Made by a program: the position numbers and the translations under genes. Shown piece after piece: positions 1 to 6,855 of a stretch of 39,517 nt of DNA. Origin of the DNA: an uncultured Bacteroidia bacterium. Lineage in GTDB: Bacteria > Bacteroidota > Bacteroidia > Bacteroidales > Prolixibacteraceae. Position 1 is the stretch's first letter; each line of letters starts with the position of its first letter. The notes beneath the pieces were generated by a model. The model did no database searches and was not told where the DNA came from. It saw only the letters and a list, made by a program, of their open reading frames with translations. The stretch lies in assembly GCA_903854235.1 (NCBI GenBank), contig CAINVV010000013.1, positions 1-39,517 on the forward strand. The letters are read 5' to 3'.

Positions 1-215
1 ATGCCATTTTTTATGGCGAGGTCATTTCAGGAGGCACCATGCCCAACCTGATGTATCGGACTACCTTTTCAGACATGGAATCGCACGATGCACACTGGGG
101 TGCATTTGGCAAGAGCCCGGAATGGGTCAAACTGAAGGCAATGCCTCAATACTTGAATACTGTAGCCAAAGCGGTTAAGGTCTTGTTGCATCCGACTGAC
201 TATTCTGATCTTTAG
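1..215 (+). CDS. NIPSNAP family protein, C-terminal fragment
   Basis: Only the last ~70 codons are in the window (frame starting at base 3, stop TAG at 213-215). The visible protein contains GGTMPNLMYRTTFSDMES, then DAHWGAFGKSPEWVKLKAMP and a short tail. This matches the C-terminal half of NIPSNAP-domain proteins, which typically show an MPNL-Y-TTF-M-SRD-HW-AF--DPEW-K pattern. NIPSNAP domains adopt a dimeric alpha/beta-barrel (ferredoxin-like) fold, and their biochemical role in bacteria is not settled. The gene converges on the DUF1080 gene and shares a hairpin terminator with it. The start and any signal peptide lie outside the window. Family call is fairly sure; function is unknown. Confidence 0.8.
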   Translation, partial: AIFYGEVISGGTMPNLMYRTTFSDMESHDAHWGAFGKSPEWVKLKAMPQYLNTVAKAVKVLLHPTDYSDL

Positions 216-217
216 TA

Positions 218-260
218 AAATTTAAGAGGCAAAATTGAATCAATTTTGCCTCTTAAATTT
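218..260. terminator. Bidirectional terminator, perfect 21-bp inverted repeat
   Basis: Left arm 218-238 (aaatttaagaggcaaaattg...) is the exact reverse complement of right arm 240-260, with one unpaired central base. It starts 2 bases after the NIPSNAP stop and ends 14 bases from the stop of the minus-strand DUF1080 gene. It can therefore serve both convergent genes. The A/T-rich outer stem provides a U-run on either transcript. Confidence 0.85.
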
Positions 261-274
261 ATTCATCGTACCGC

Positions 275-1048
275 TCATTTGAGATACGCCGCAGGTATCT
301 CCTTGATTTTTTCGATGGTAATGCTTTGGATGAACAACTCCCCACCTTCCGATTGAATCTGAATTTTTCCGCCGGAGAGCGGCAAGACCGAACCATCTTT
401 TTCGATCTTGCCCGAATTGGAATTTACCATCACCACCGAACCATTTACCAAGTGCACTGAATTCCTTCCAAAACAATAGAGATCCACAACATTCCACTCC
501 CCGGAAGGCTTCTCATGGTCGGCCATTTTCGAACAGTTCTTGGCAGGGAAATTGACTCCAAACTTCGAAACTACCCCATCCGGTGTATAATGAAAACTCT
601 TTCCTTCCGCATCTTTTTGTGCGGAAATTTCGAAATAGCTATTGCCCATACAGTAGGAATCGCCCATTTTCCCCGTACAAAGCTGAAATTCGTGGGCACT
701 CATCCAAACGCCGAGTCCTTCTCCGAACGGACCATAACTATGGTACAAAATCCCTGAGTTGAATTGTTTGTAGACCTTGGCACCCCACTTGAAAACCATC
801 CTGAGGTGGTAGTTGGCATACTCCTTTTTAGTTGCCAGGGAACCATTTACTTCGCCCGAAATATGAAGAAAATTCTCTCCTTTCTCCGCGACAATGCCAA
901 AAATAGCCCCTGGGGTTTTACCCGAATTGGGAGGCAAAGATATTTCCCAATTGCTCAGGTTTTTTTCATTGTAAATTTTGACCAATTTGGGTTTGGCCAT
1001 CAAGGAAACCGGGAGTAGGATCGAAACAAGAAAAATAAGTTTTCTCAT
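275..1048 (-). CDS. Secreted DUF1080 (3-keto-disaccharide hydrolase-like) protein
   Basis: 257 aa. A signal peptide is visible (MRKLIFLVSILLPVSLMA, cleavage near residue 18). The rest is one DUF1080/laminin-G-like beta-sandwich domain with typical motifs: 'NLSNWEI' near residue 30, 'YANYHLRMVFKWG' near 77 and 'NSGILYHSYGP' near 97. A closing 'GGKIQIQSEGGELFIQSI' stretch is also present; DUF1080 proteins commonly end with a G-I-LQ-EG-E-F-N-- pattern. Some members hydrolyse 3-keto-disaccharides; many are uncharacterised. It is likely periplasmic or extracellular. Its 3' end meets the NIPSNAP gene across a shared terminator. No clear promoter box was found in the 170 bases upstream. The domain call is solid; the substrate cannot be told. 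Confidence 0.82.
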   Translation of the reverse strand: MRKLIFLVSILLPVSLMAKPKLVKIYNEKNLSNWEISLPPNSGKTPGAIFGIVAEKGENFLHISGEVNGSLATKKEYANYHLRMVFKWGAKVYKQFNSGILYHSYGPFGEGLGVWMSAHEFQLCTGKMGDSYCMGNSYFEISAQKDAEGKSFHYTPDGVVSKFGVNFPAKNCSKMADHEKPSGEWNVVDLYCFGRNSVHLVNGSVVMVNSNSGKIEKDGSVLPLSGGKIQIQSEGGELFIQSITIEKIKEIPAAYLK

Positions 1049-1214
1049 ATTAAATATAGTTAAAGATGTTCGCGATAAAATCTAAACCAATCAAACACAG
1101 GATTTGCTTTTCTGACCTGGTTAGAGAACGAAAACAGCCGATCAGGAGCACCTCCCGCTGAGTATCATTTTAACAGATTCACTTTTTCGTGCCGGACGCC
1201 CTGGAGCAAGTCTC

Positions 1215-1244
1215 AAAAAAAACTGCCCCGAACCCGGAGCAGTT
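1215..1244 (-). terminator. Rho-independent terminator of the small DNA-binding-like gene
   Basis: On the minus strand, AACTGCTCCG pairs with CGGGGCAGTT (one mismatch) around a short loop (stem-loop 1221-1244). A run of eight T follows at 1215-1222. It lies 27 bases past the stop of the 82-aa gene. Confidence 0.8.
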
Positions 1245-1270
1245 AAAAAAAATTCAATCAATTGTTTGAA

Positions 1271-1519
1271 TCAATGCCCGTGAAGGATTTCCTGGGCTTT
1301 TTCCAATATCGTTGTGTCGTCCAGAAGAACGATACCCCCGTTGGGTCCTTGTTCAATATGCAGTCCTACGCTCTTGCCGTGGGCATAATTTGCTCCACCA
1401 AAATAATTCCTGACGGTCTCGACATCCAATCCCAACTCATCTGCGATGCGGTGCATTGAACCGTCAGGTAAAGTGTCTTTAATTTTTCTTAACTCATTAA
1501 ATGTTATTTTTTCAGTCAT
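1271..1519 (-). CDS. Small helix-turn-helix-like DNA-binding protein (82 aa)
   Basis: Residues ~20-40 (MHRIADELGLDVETVRNYF) have the spacing of a helix-turn-helix: an IA-x-ELG helix, a turn, then a recognition-like VETVRNYF helix. A Gly-rich link (FGG) and a C-terminal half 'GPNGGIVLLDDTTILEKAQEIL' follow. Short proteins of this layout, annotated as DNA-binding proteins, occur in many Bacteroidota; their targets are not known to me. The gene stands alone, with a TAnnTTTG promoter ~135 bases upstream and its own terminator. That implies a long leader of roughly 127 nt. Gene call is strong; the DNA-binding role is inferred from the motif. Confidence 0.75.
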   Translation of the reverse strand: MTEKITFNELRKIKDTLPDGSMHRIADELGLDVETVRNYFGGANYAHGKSVGLHIEQGPNGGIVLLDDTTILEKAQEILHGH

Positions 1520-1652
1520 TGCGTTGGTTTTTAAAAAGTTAATAAATATTCTTTTAGGAAGAACTCCATTTTTTTCATTTCAGTTCAGCCAAATTAATAC
1601 TAATAGTTCAATGTTGTTTCCAAAATTTAGGTTCTCAGCAAGCCGACAAGAA

Positions 1653-1680
1653 CAAATTTAGATTTTTTAACATTTAACAA
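1653..1680 (-). promoter_or_regulatory. Bacteroidota-type promoter of the 82-aa gene
   Basis: On the minus strand, TTG (1680-1678), 17 bases, then TAAATTTG (1660-1653), matching the TTG / TAnnTTTG pattern. The predicted transcript start near 1646 gives a ~127-nt leader. Confidence 0.55.
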
Positions 1681-1769
1681 GGAGGTCTGTACCTATTACC
1701 TATTGATACACACAGAATTAATTATTTGAGTGACTTTCCGAACAAGGAACTGTTATAAAACATGTTTAT

Positions 1770-3767
1770 TTATCGTCCTTTGACAGGTTCTCCAGACTCG
1801 ATGTAAAGTGCTTCCAAAAGTTTGGGACGCAGCCATAATTTGTTGATTTTATGGTTATCCCGACTGGGATATACCCTATTCGAAAGGAATACAAACATCA
1901 ATTGGTTGACAGGATCTGCCCAGACAAAGGTTCCTGTATAGCCGGAGTGGCCATAGCTTTGCTCAGATACTACCATAGAGGGATATCGCTCCTTACCGGT
2001 ATGAATGCTGGTTGGAATGCCAGGTTTATCGAACCCGAATCCCCTTCTGTTATTGGTTTTTTGAAAATGGCTGCTGGTCCAGTTTTTAACTGTTTCAGCG
2101 GAGATGAACCTTTCATTTCCATACTCCCCATTTTGAAGATAGAGTTGCATTACCTTTGCAACATCTCCTGCATTCCCAAAAAGTCCTGCATTCCCGGAAA
2201 TACCGCCCATCAAGGCTGCAGTTTCGTCGTGCACATATCCCTGGAGCAACTCCTGCCTGAAACTACGGTCATTTTCTGTGGGTACAATTTTGTCTTTCTG
2301 AACGGTTGATGCCGGATGGTACCTCAAAGAGGAGGCGCCCAGTTTGGCAAACAGCCGTTTGTGCAGAAAATTTTCGAAATTTTCGCCCGACAAGTTCTCA
2401 ATGATCCTCGGCAGGATGACAAAACCCAGGTCCGAATAGGCATATTTCTTGGATTTAAGCAGAGGGGAATCCTTGATGGCCTTGTAAACCGTATCCGGAT
2501 AGCTATCGACCAGGTACAATCCCTCCGAAACCCGAAGACCAAATCCGGGCGTAGGTTGAAAGGCATAATATTCCGGTCTGAAGGCACCGTTTTGATCCAG
2601 CGTATGCGGCCACAATGTCACTCCTGCCCGCAGCCTTGCCTGATGCGACAGCAAATCTGCCACCAGTATTCCCTCCTTGTTGCTTCCTTTCCAGTCTGGC
2701 CAATATTCGCTCATTTTTTTGGTTACCACGAATTTTTTCTGATCCGCCAGCATCATCAGAGCGGGAACGGGTGCAAGCACTTTGGTCACGGAAGCGAGGT
2801 CATACAAATCATCCCATTGAACCGATAAATTTTGGTCGTAGGTATGATAGCCATAGGACCGCTGGTAAAATACGCGGCCATTTTTAGCCAGGAGTAGCTG
2901 GCATCCAGGATAGGCCTTTTCCTTCAAGCCGATATTAATCAGGGAGTCCATTTTTTGGGCCAGCCTGAGGGAGTCCATCCCAACCTCTTCCGGCAGGACA
3001 TAACTGAGTCGATTCAGGGCACGAAGATGAATCCCTTCCCCTTCTTTAAATTTGTTCAGGGCCTGCGGAAGATTACCCGGAGAGGATATTCCTCCGAAAA
3101 GCAGCTGTGCGCAAAGATCAACATGATCATAATCCAATTTGTCGGCCACCACCAGGGCCGTGCAGCGGTCTGTAACTGGCCAGTCTTCCAGAAACCGTTT
3201 CAGTCCAAAAAACAACCAAACCATTTTTGCCTCCGGTGCTACTTGTCCAAGCAGGAGCTGTTCTTCTTGTGCGAGGGCCCTTCCTTCCACGTCCGAGAAT
3301 TTGCCATCGCCTACATCTGATGGAGATTTTCCGCCTGCTCCGGAATCATTCTTGTCACCAACGGCGATCACAACCAGGTTGTAATTTTTTGCGGCCGACA
3401 ACTTCTTGCTCAGGGTTTCGGGATTTTCATTTGGATCAAGTACCAGATGATCGGCCTGGAGGTACCTGCCAATCATTTGTGGGAGCTGACTCTCTTCTCC
3501 CAATCCTACACCGACCACAAGGATTTTAAGCGTATCAAGTCTGGCAAGGGGAAGCAAATCCTTGCTATTTTTCAAGACTACAATTGAACGCTCCGCCTCC
3601 TCTCGCTGTTTCAGACGGAGTTCACGGAAAAAAGTAAGATTAGCATGTGATTTTATGGCAACCAAAGGCTTGGGATGTACCACCTTTGTTTTACTGCTCC
3701 TTTTTTGGGCAAAGAGAGAAACCATTAACAACAAGATGAAACTAAGCAGCAGTAATTTTTTAACCAT
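1770..3767 (-). CDS. Secreted class C beta-lactamase-like serine hydrolase fused to a GH3 C-terminal domain (GH3 catalytic barrel missing)
   Basis: The ORF track starts at 3902. A consensus promoter at 3795-3823 lies inside that extension, and a clean signal peptide (MVKKLLLLSFILLLMVSLFA) begins at 3767, so I use 3767 (665 aa). Residues ~50-290 resemble the GH3 C-terminal alpha/beta sandwich ('EAERSIVVLKNSKDLLPL', 'KILVVGVG'). Residues ~295-650 form a beta-lactamase/penicillin-binding-protein fold with SVTK (Ser near 324), YSD in place of YxN (near 442) and HSG (near 606). In related Bacteroidota proteins these two domains normally follow a NagZ-like GH3 barrel of ~350 residues. Here that barrel is absent and the signal peptide abuts the GH3 C-domain. 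It is divergent from namZ, so cleavage of peptidoglycan peptides or esters is plausible but inferred. Confidence 0.8.
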   Translation of the reverse strand: MVKKLLLLSFILLLMVSLFAQKRSSKTKVVHPKPLVAIKSHANLTFFRELRLKQREEAERSIVVLKNSKDLLPLARLDTLKILVVGVGLGEESQLPQMIGRYLQADHLVLDPNENPETLSKKLSAAKNYNLVVIAVGDKNDSGAGGKSPSDVGDGKFSDVEGRALAQEEQLLLGQVAPEAKMVWLFFGLKRFLEDWPVTDRCTALVVADKLDYDHVDLCAQLLFGGISSPGNLPQALNKFKEGEGIHLRALNRLSYVLPEEVGMDSLRLAQKMDSLINIGLKEKAYPGCQLLLAKNGRVFYQRSYGYHTYDQNLSVQWDDLYDLASVTKVLAPVPALMMLADQKKFVVTKKMSEYWPDWKGSNKEGILVADLLSHQARLRAGVTLWPHTLDQNGAFRPEYYAFQPTPGFGLRVSEGLYLVDSYPDTVYKAIKDSPLLKSKKYAYSDLGFVILPRIIENLSGENFENFLHKRLFAKLGASSLRYHPASTVQKDKIVPTENDRSFRQELLQGYVHDETAALMGGISGNAGLFGNAGDVAKVMQLYLQNGEYGNERFISAETVKNWTSSHFQKTNNRRGFGFDKPGIPTSIHTGKERYPSMVVSEQSYGHSGYTGTFVWADPVNQLMFVFLSNRVYPSRDNHKINKLWLRPKLLEALYIESGEPVKGR

Positions 3768-3794
3768 CGGGAAATGCTCAAGGGAAAATTCAGC

Positions 3795-3823
3795 CAAAAC
3801 TAACCAAAACCGGTTAATTCCAA
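3795..3823 (-). promoter_or_regulatory. Promoter of the GH3C-beta-lactamase gene
   Basis: On the minus strand, TTG (3823-3821), 18 bases, then TAGTTTTG (3802-3795). The start codon at 3767 lies about 28 bases downstream of the -7 box. This placement argues against the longer ORF-track start at 3902. Confidence 0.7.
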
Positions 3824-4002
3824 AATTAAAAACATCACGAAAATTGGTAGGACAAAAAAAGGTTCTTCCCGCTGTTATCTCTATCTTAGCAGAAAATACC
3901 AATCAATCACGAAGTTGTATTGACCTCAAAAAAGTCAAAAATAATTTAGCGGATTACCAACGGACAATCAGGTATTCAATAACTTAGTAATGCTATTCAC
4001 GG

Positions 4003-5211
4003 ATGAAAAGAGAACATTTTGCCGTTTACGCTATTTCTTCACACCTTAAAAAATGGGGTTTGGTTTGCTCCCTGATTCTATTTATCTCACTCACTACCTT
4101 CGGATTACAACCGGAGATAAAGTCGCCCGTTTGCGGGGCAGACCAACCGAACCTTTACCTTACCCGATTAAAGGGATTGCGGCTTGGTCTGGTAGTCAAT
4201 GCTACTTCCTTGGTTGGATCACAACATCTCGTAGATTTTCTGGTTGGCCAGGGCATTGTGCCGGTAGCGCTTTTTGCCCCAGAGCACGGACTCCGGGGAG
4301 AGGCAGATGCAGGCGAGAAGGTTGGCAATTCGGTGGATGCAAAAACAGGAATCCCCATTTTCTCCATTTATGGCAAGATGAACAAACCCACGCCGGAACA
4401 ACTGGCTGGAATTGACCTTGTCATTTACGACATCCAGGATGTTGGCTGCAGGTTCTATACCTATATAAGCACCCTGCATTATGTCATGGAGGCTTGTGCC
4501 GAAAACAGCAAACCCCTTTTGATTCTGGATCGTCCGAATCCCAATGGAGATTATTGTGATGGTCCGATCCTGAAGCCTGCCTTCAGGTCCTTTGTTGGGG
4601 TGGATCCGGTGCCTGTTGTTCACGGATGCACGGTAGGCGAAATGGCGCAAATGATCAATGGAGAGGGTTGGCTCAGCAATGGGTTGAAATGCAAGCTGGA
4701 GGTGATTCCCATCAGGAATTACACCCATGATTCCCGTTATGCCCCACCGGTAAAACCCTCCCCCAACCTACCCAACTATGAGGCTATCCGGCTCTATCCA
4801 TCGCTTTGCTTTTTTGAAGCGACAAGTGTCAGTATTGGCCGTGGGACGACCTTCCCTTTCCAAGTCATCGGATTTCCTGACCAACGTTTCGGTGAATTTA
4901 CCTTTACCCCACAGAGTCTGAAAGGATTTGAAATGAATCCCGTTCAAAAGGACAAAGCCTGTTTCGGGGAGGATCTTCGAAACCTGGAGGTGATGCCCCG
5001 ATTTACCCTCCATTATTTTCTGAGTTGGTACCACAAATTTGATCGTCCCGGCGAATTCCTCACCAAAGAGCGTTGGTTCAATCTCCTGATGGGAGATGAT
5101 CAGGTGCTCAAACTCATTCAGGCAGGTAAAGGGGAGGACGAGATTTCAAAAAGTTGGCAGACTGAGTTAAACCAATACAAAATGATCAGGTCTAAATATT
5201 TACTATATTGA
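4003..5211 (+). CDS. namZ: Exo-beta-N-acetylmuramidase NamZ (DUF1343, GH171 family)
   Basis: 402 aa with an N-terminal hydrophobic export segment (GLVCSLILFISLTTFG, ~residues 19-34), so probably periplasmic. Family hallmarks are 'FAPEHGLRGEADAGE' near residue 90, 'DLVIYDIQDVGCRFYTYIST' near 140-160, 'LDRPNPNG' near 178 and 'GRGTTFPFQVIG' near 280. Characterised DUF1343 proteins release MurNAc from the non-reducing end of peptidoglycan glycans. The gene is divergent from a predicted cell-wall serine hydrolase. It is followed, after a hairpin-forming repeat, by a symporter that could import the product. The length is normal for the family. I saw no murQ, murK or nagZ in the window, so downstream catabolism must lie elsewhere. 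Confidence 0.88.
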   Translation: MKREHFAVYAISSHLKKWGLVCSLILFISLTTFGLQPEIKSPVCGADQPNLYLTRLKGLRLGLVVNATSLVGSQHLVDFLVGQGIVPVALFAPEHGLRGEADAGEKVGNSVDAKTGIPIFSIYGKMNKPTPEQLAGIDLVIYDIQDVGCRFYTYISTLHYVMEACAENSKPLLILDRPNPNGDYCDGPILKPAFRSFVGVDPVPVVHGCTVGEMAQMINGEGWLSNGLKCKLEVIPIRNYTHDSRYAPPVKPSPNLPNYEAIRLYPSLCFFEATSVSIGRGTTFPFQVIGFPDQRFGEFTFTPQSLKGFEMNPVQKDKACFGEDLRNLEVMPRFTLHYFLSWYHKFDRPGEFLTKERWFNLLMGDDQVLKLIQAGKGEDEISKSWQTELNQYKMIRSKYLLY

Positions 5212-5321
5212 AGTGATAAAGTGACTAAATTGCCTAAAGTTCAGGTATTGGGTCAATTGCACACGCTATTCTTCAGCAACTTTGGCTCAATTTAGTCACT
5301 CTGGTCACTCTAGCTCACTTT
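5212..5321. repeat. Inverted copies of an AGTGACTAA-type repeat (site A)
   Basis: Between namZ and the symporter, 5212-5241 (agtgataaagtgactaaa...) and 5278-5321 are imperfect inverted copies. The reverse complement of the second reads agtgaccagagtgactaaat... then ...ccaaagtt, mirroring the first. About 36 bases separate them, so the RNA could fold into a long interrupted hairpin. Related sequence recurs at 9319-9343 and 27451-27486. Confidence 0.7.
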
Positions 5322-5326
5322 CCCCT

Positions 5327-6787
5327 ATGAACCCCTTACTCGTTGCAGCCCTACTTTCCGGATATTTTCTGATCCTTCTTTTGGTCGCCTACCTGACCAG
5401 CAGGTCGGCTACCACAGAGACTTTTTTTACGGCCAACCGAAAATCACCCTGGTTTGTCGTAGCCTTCGGGATGATCGGAACCACCATTTCGGGGGTGACT
5501 TTCATCTCGGTTCCCGGAGAAGTGGGACACTCTGCCTTTACCTATTTCCAGTTTGTGATGGGCAACTTTGTCGGATATCTGGTGATTGCCTTCCTGCTTC
5601 TGCCTGTGTACTACCGAATGAACCTGATTTCCATTTACAGCTATCTGGAAGAAAGACTGGGCTTCTTCTCCTACAAATCTGGTTCATTCTTCTTTTTGCT
5701 CTCCCGAACCATTGGTGCAGCTTTCCGGATGTACCTGGTCGCAGAGGTGTTGCAACTTGCGTTTTTTGCCCATTTTGGCATTCCATTTGGTGTTACGGTA
5801 CTGATAAGCATCTTTCTGATCTGGATTTACACCACAAAAGGTGGTGTTAAAACCATCATCTGGACAGACTCCCTGCAAACCATTTTTCTAGTTTCGGCAG
5901 TGGTTCTGACCATCTATTTTGTCTTCAAAAATTTCGGATGGGGATTTACCGAGATGATAGGGAAGGTTGCAGATAGTCCTCATTCAAAGGTATTTGACTG
6001 GGACTGGAGATCAGGAAAATTCTTCTTCAAGCAATTTCTGGCAGGCATTTTCATTACCATTGTCATGTCTGGTCTCGATCAGGACATGATGCAAAAGAAC
6101 CTCACCTGCAAAAACTTAAAGGAGGCAAGAAAGAACATGCTAACCTTTAGCGTCATCTTTGTGGGTGTGGTCTGGATGTTCCTGACCCTTGGGGCATTGC
6201 TTTACATCTATGCGGAATCGCATCAAATTCCCATCCCCCAGAAAAGTGATGATCTCTATCCTTTGCTGGCCATCAACCACATGAACCTGATGATCGGCAT
6301 TTTCTTCCTGCTTGGGATCACTGCTGCCAACTATGCCAGCGCCGATTCGGCGCTGACCTCCTTAACCACTGCATTCTGCATCGATTTTCTCAACTTCGGT
6401 AAACGAGCCGATCAACACAAAAAGCAGATCCTGCGAACCACACACATTGGTTTTTCACTGTTGCTATTTTTCGTCATTATGATATTTAAAGCGGTAAATG
6501 ACCAGAGTGTCGTGATGGCTGTCTTTAAAGTTGCGGGACTTACTTACGGTCCATTACTGGGATTATTTGGGTTTGGCCTTTTGACCAAATACCGTATTCA
6601 GGACCGGTATGTCCCGATTGTGGTGGCAATTGCCCCTATTTTGTCCTGGTTATTGAACTTTTTCTCCGAACGAATGTTTAATGGATACCAAATAGGATTC
6701 GAACTAATCATAATTAACGGCGCATTAACTTTCATCGGTTTGTTTTTAATTCGGATCCGGCAAGAAAAATTAGTTAAAAACTGTTAA
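5327..6787 (+). CDS. Sodium:solute symporter (SSS family)
   Basis: I take the start at 5327 (MNPLLVAALLSGYFLILLLVAYLTS). The earlier ORF-track start at 5282 would translate the repeat element. The 486-aa protein is highly hydrophobic, with roughly 13 membrane spans. SSS-type signatures include 'GMIGTTISGVTFISVPG' near residue 55, 'RTIGAAFRMYLVAEV' near 128 and 'ANYASADSALTSLTTAFC' near 340. It should couple Na+ entry to uptake of a small organic solute across the inner membrane. Its position 115 bases after namZ suggests a peptidoglycan-derived sugar such as MurNAc; this is inference from context only. Sialic acid, other sugars or amino acids are alternatives. Confidence 0.85.
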   Translation: MNPLLVAALLSGYFLILLLVAYLTSRSATTETFFTANRKSPWFVVAFGMIGTTISGVTFISVPGEVGHSAFTYFQFVMGNFVGYLVIAFLLLPVYYRMNLISIYSYLEERLGFFSYKSGSFFFLLSRTIGAAFRMYLVAEVLQLAFFAHFGIPFGVTVLISIFLIWIYTTKGGVKTIIWTDSLQTIFLVSAVVLTIYFVFKNFGWGFTEMIGKVADSPHSKVFDWDWRSGKFFFKQFLAGIFITIVMSGLDQDMMQKNLTCKNLKEARKNMLTFSVIFVGVVWMFLTLGALLYIYAESHQIPIPQKSDDLYPLLAINHMNLMIGIFFLLGITAANYASADSALTSLTTAFCIDFLNFGKRADQHKKQILRTTHIGFSLLLFFVIMIFKAVNDQSVVMAVFKVAGLTYGPLLGLFGFGLLTKYRIQDRYVPIVVAIAPILSWLLNFFSERMFNGYQIGFELIIINGALTFIGLFLIRIRQEKLVKNC

Positions 6788-6804
6788 AATTCATTTTTTT
6801 TGCT

Positions 6805-6812
6805 TATATTTG
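6805..6812 (+). promoter_or_regulatory. TAnnTTTG -7 box upstream of the beta-helix lipoprotein gene
   Basis: TATATTTG, 43 bases before the ATG at 6856. No clear TTG lies at the expected -33 position, so support comes from one element only. Confidence 0.45.
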
Positions 6813-6855
6813 GAAGACGGTATTTGTCACATCCTCCCTTAATACCTTCCGCGGT

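Noticed and set aside
1691-1704. Tandem acctatt x2
   Set aside because: Two 7-base units only; expected by chance in AT-rich intergenic DNA.
3562-3987. 141-aa plus-strand ORF before namZ
   Set aside because: It runs antisense through the signal-peptide end and promoter of the minus-strand hydrolase; no family resemblance.
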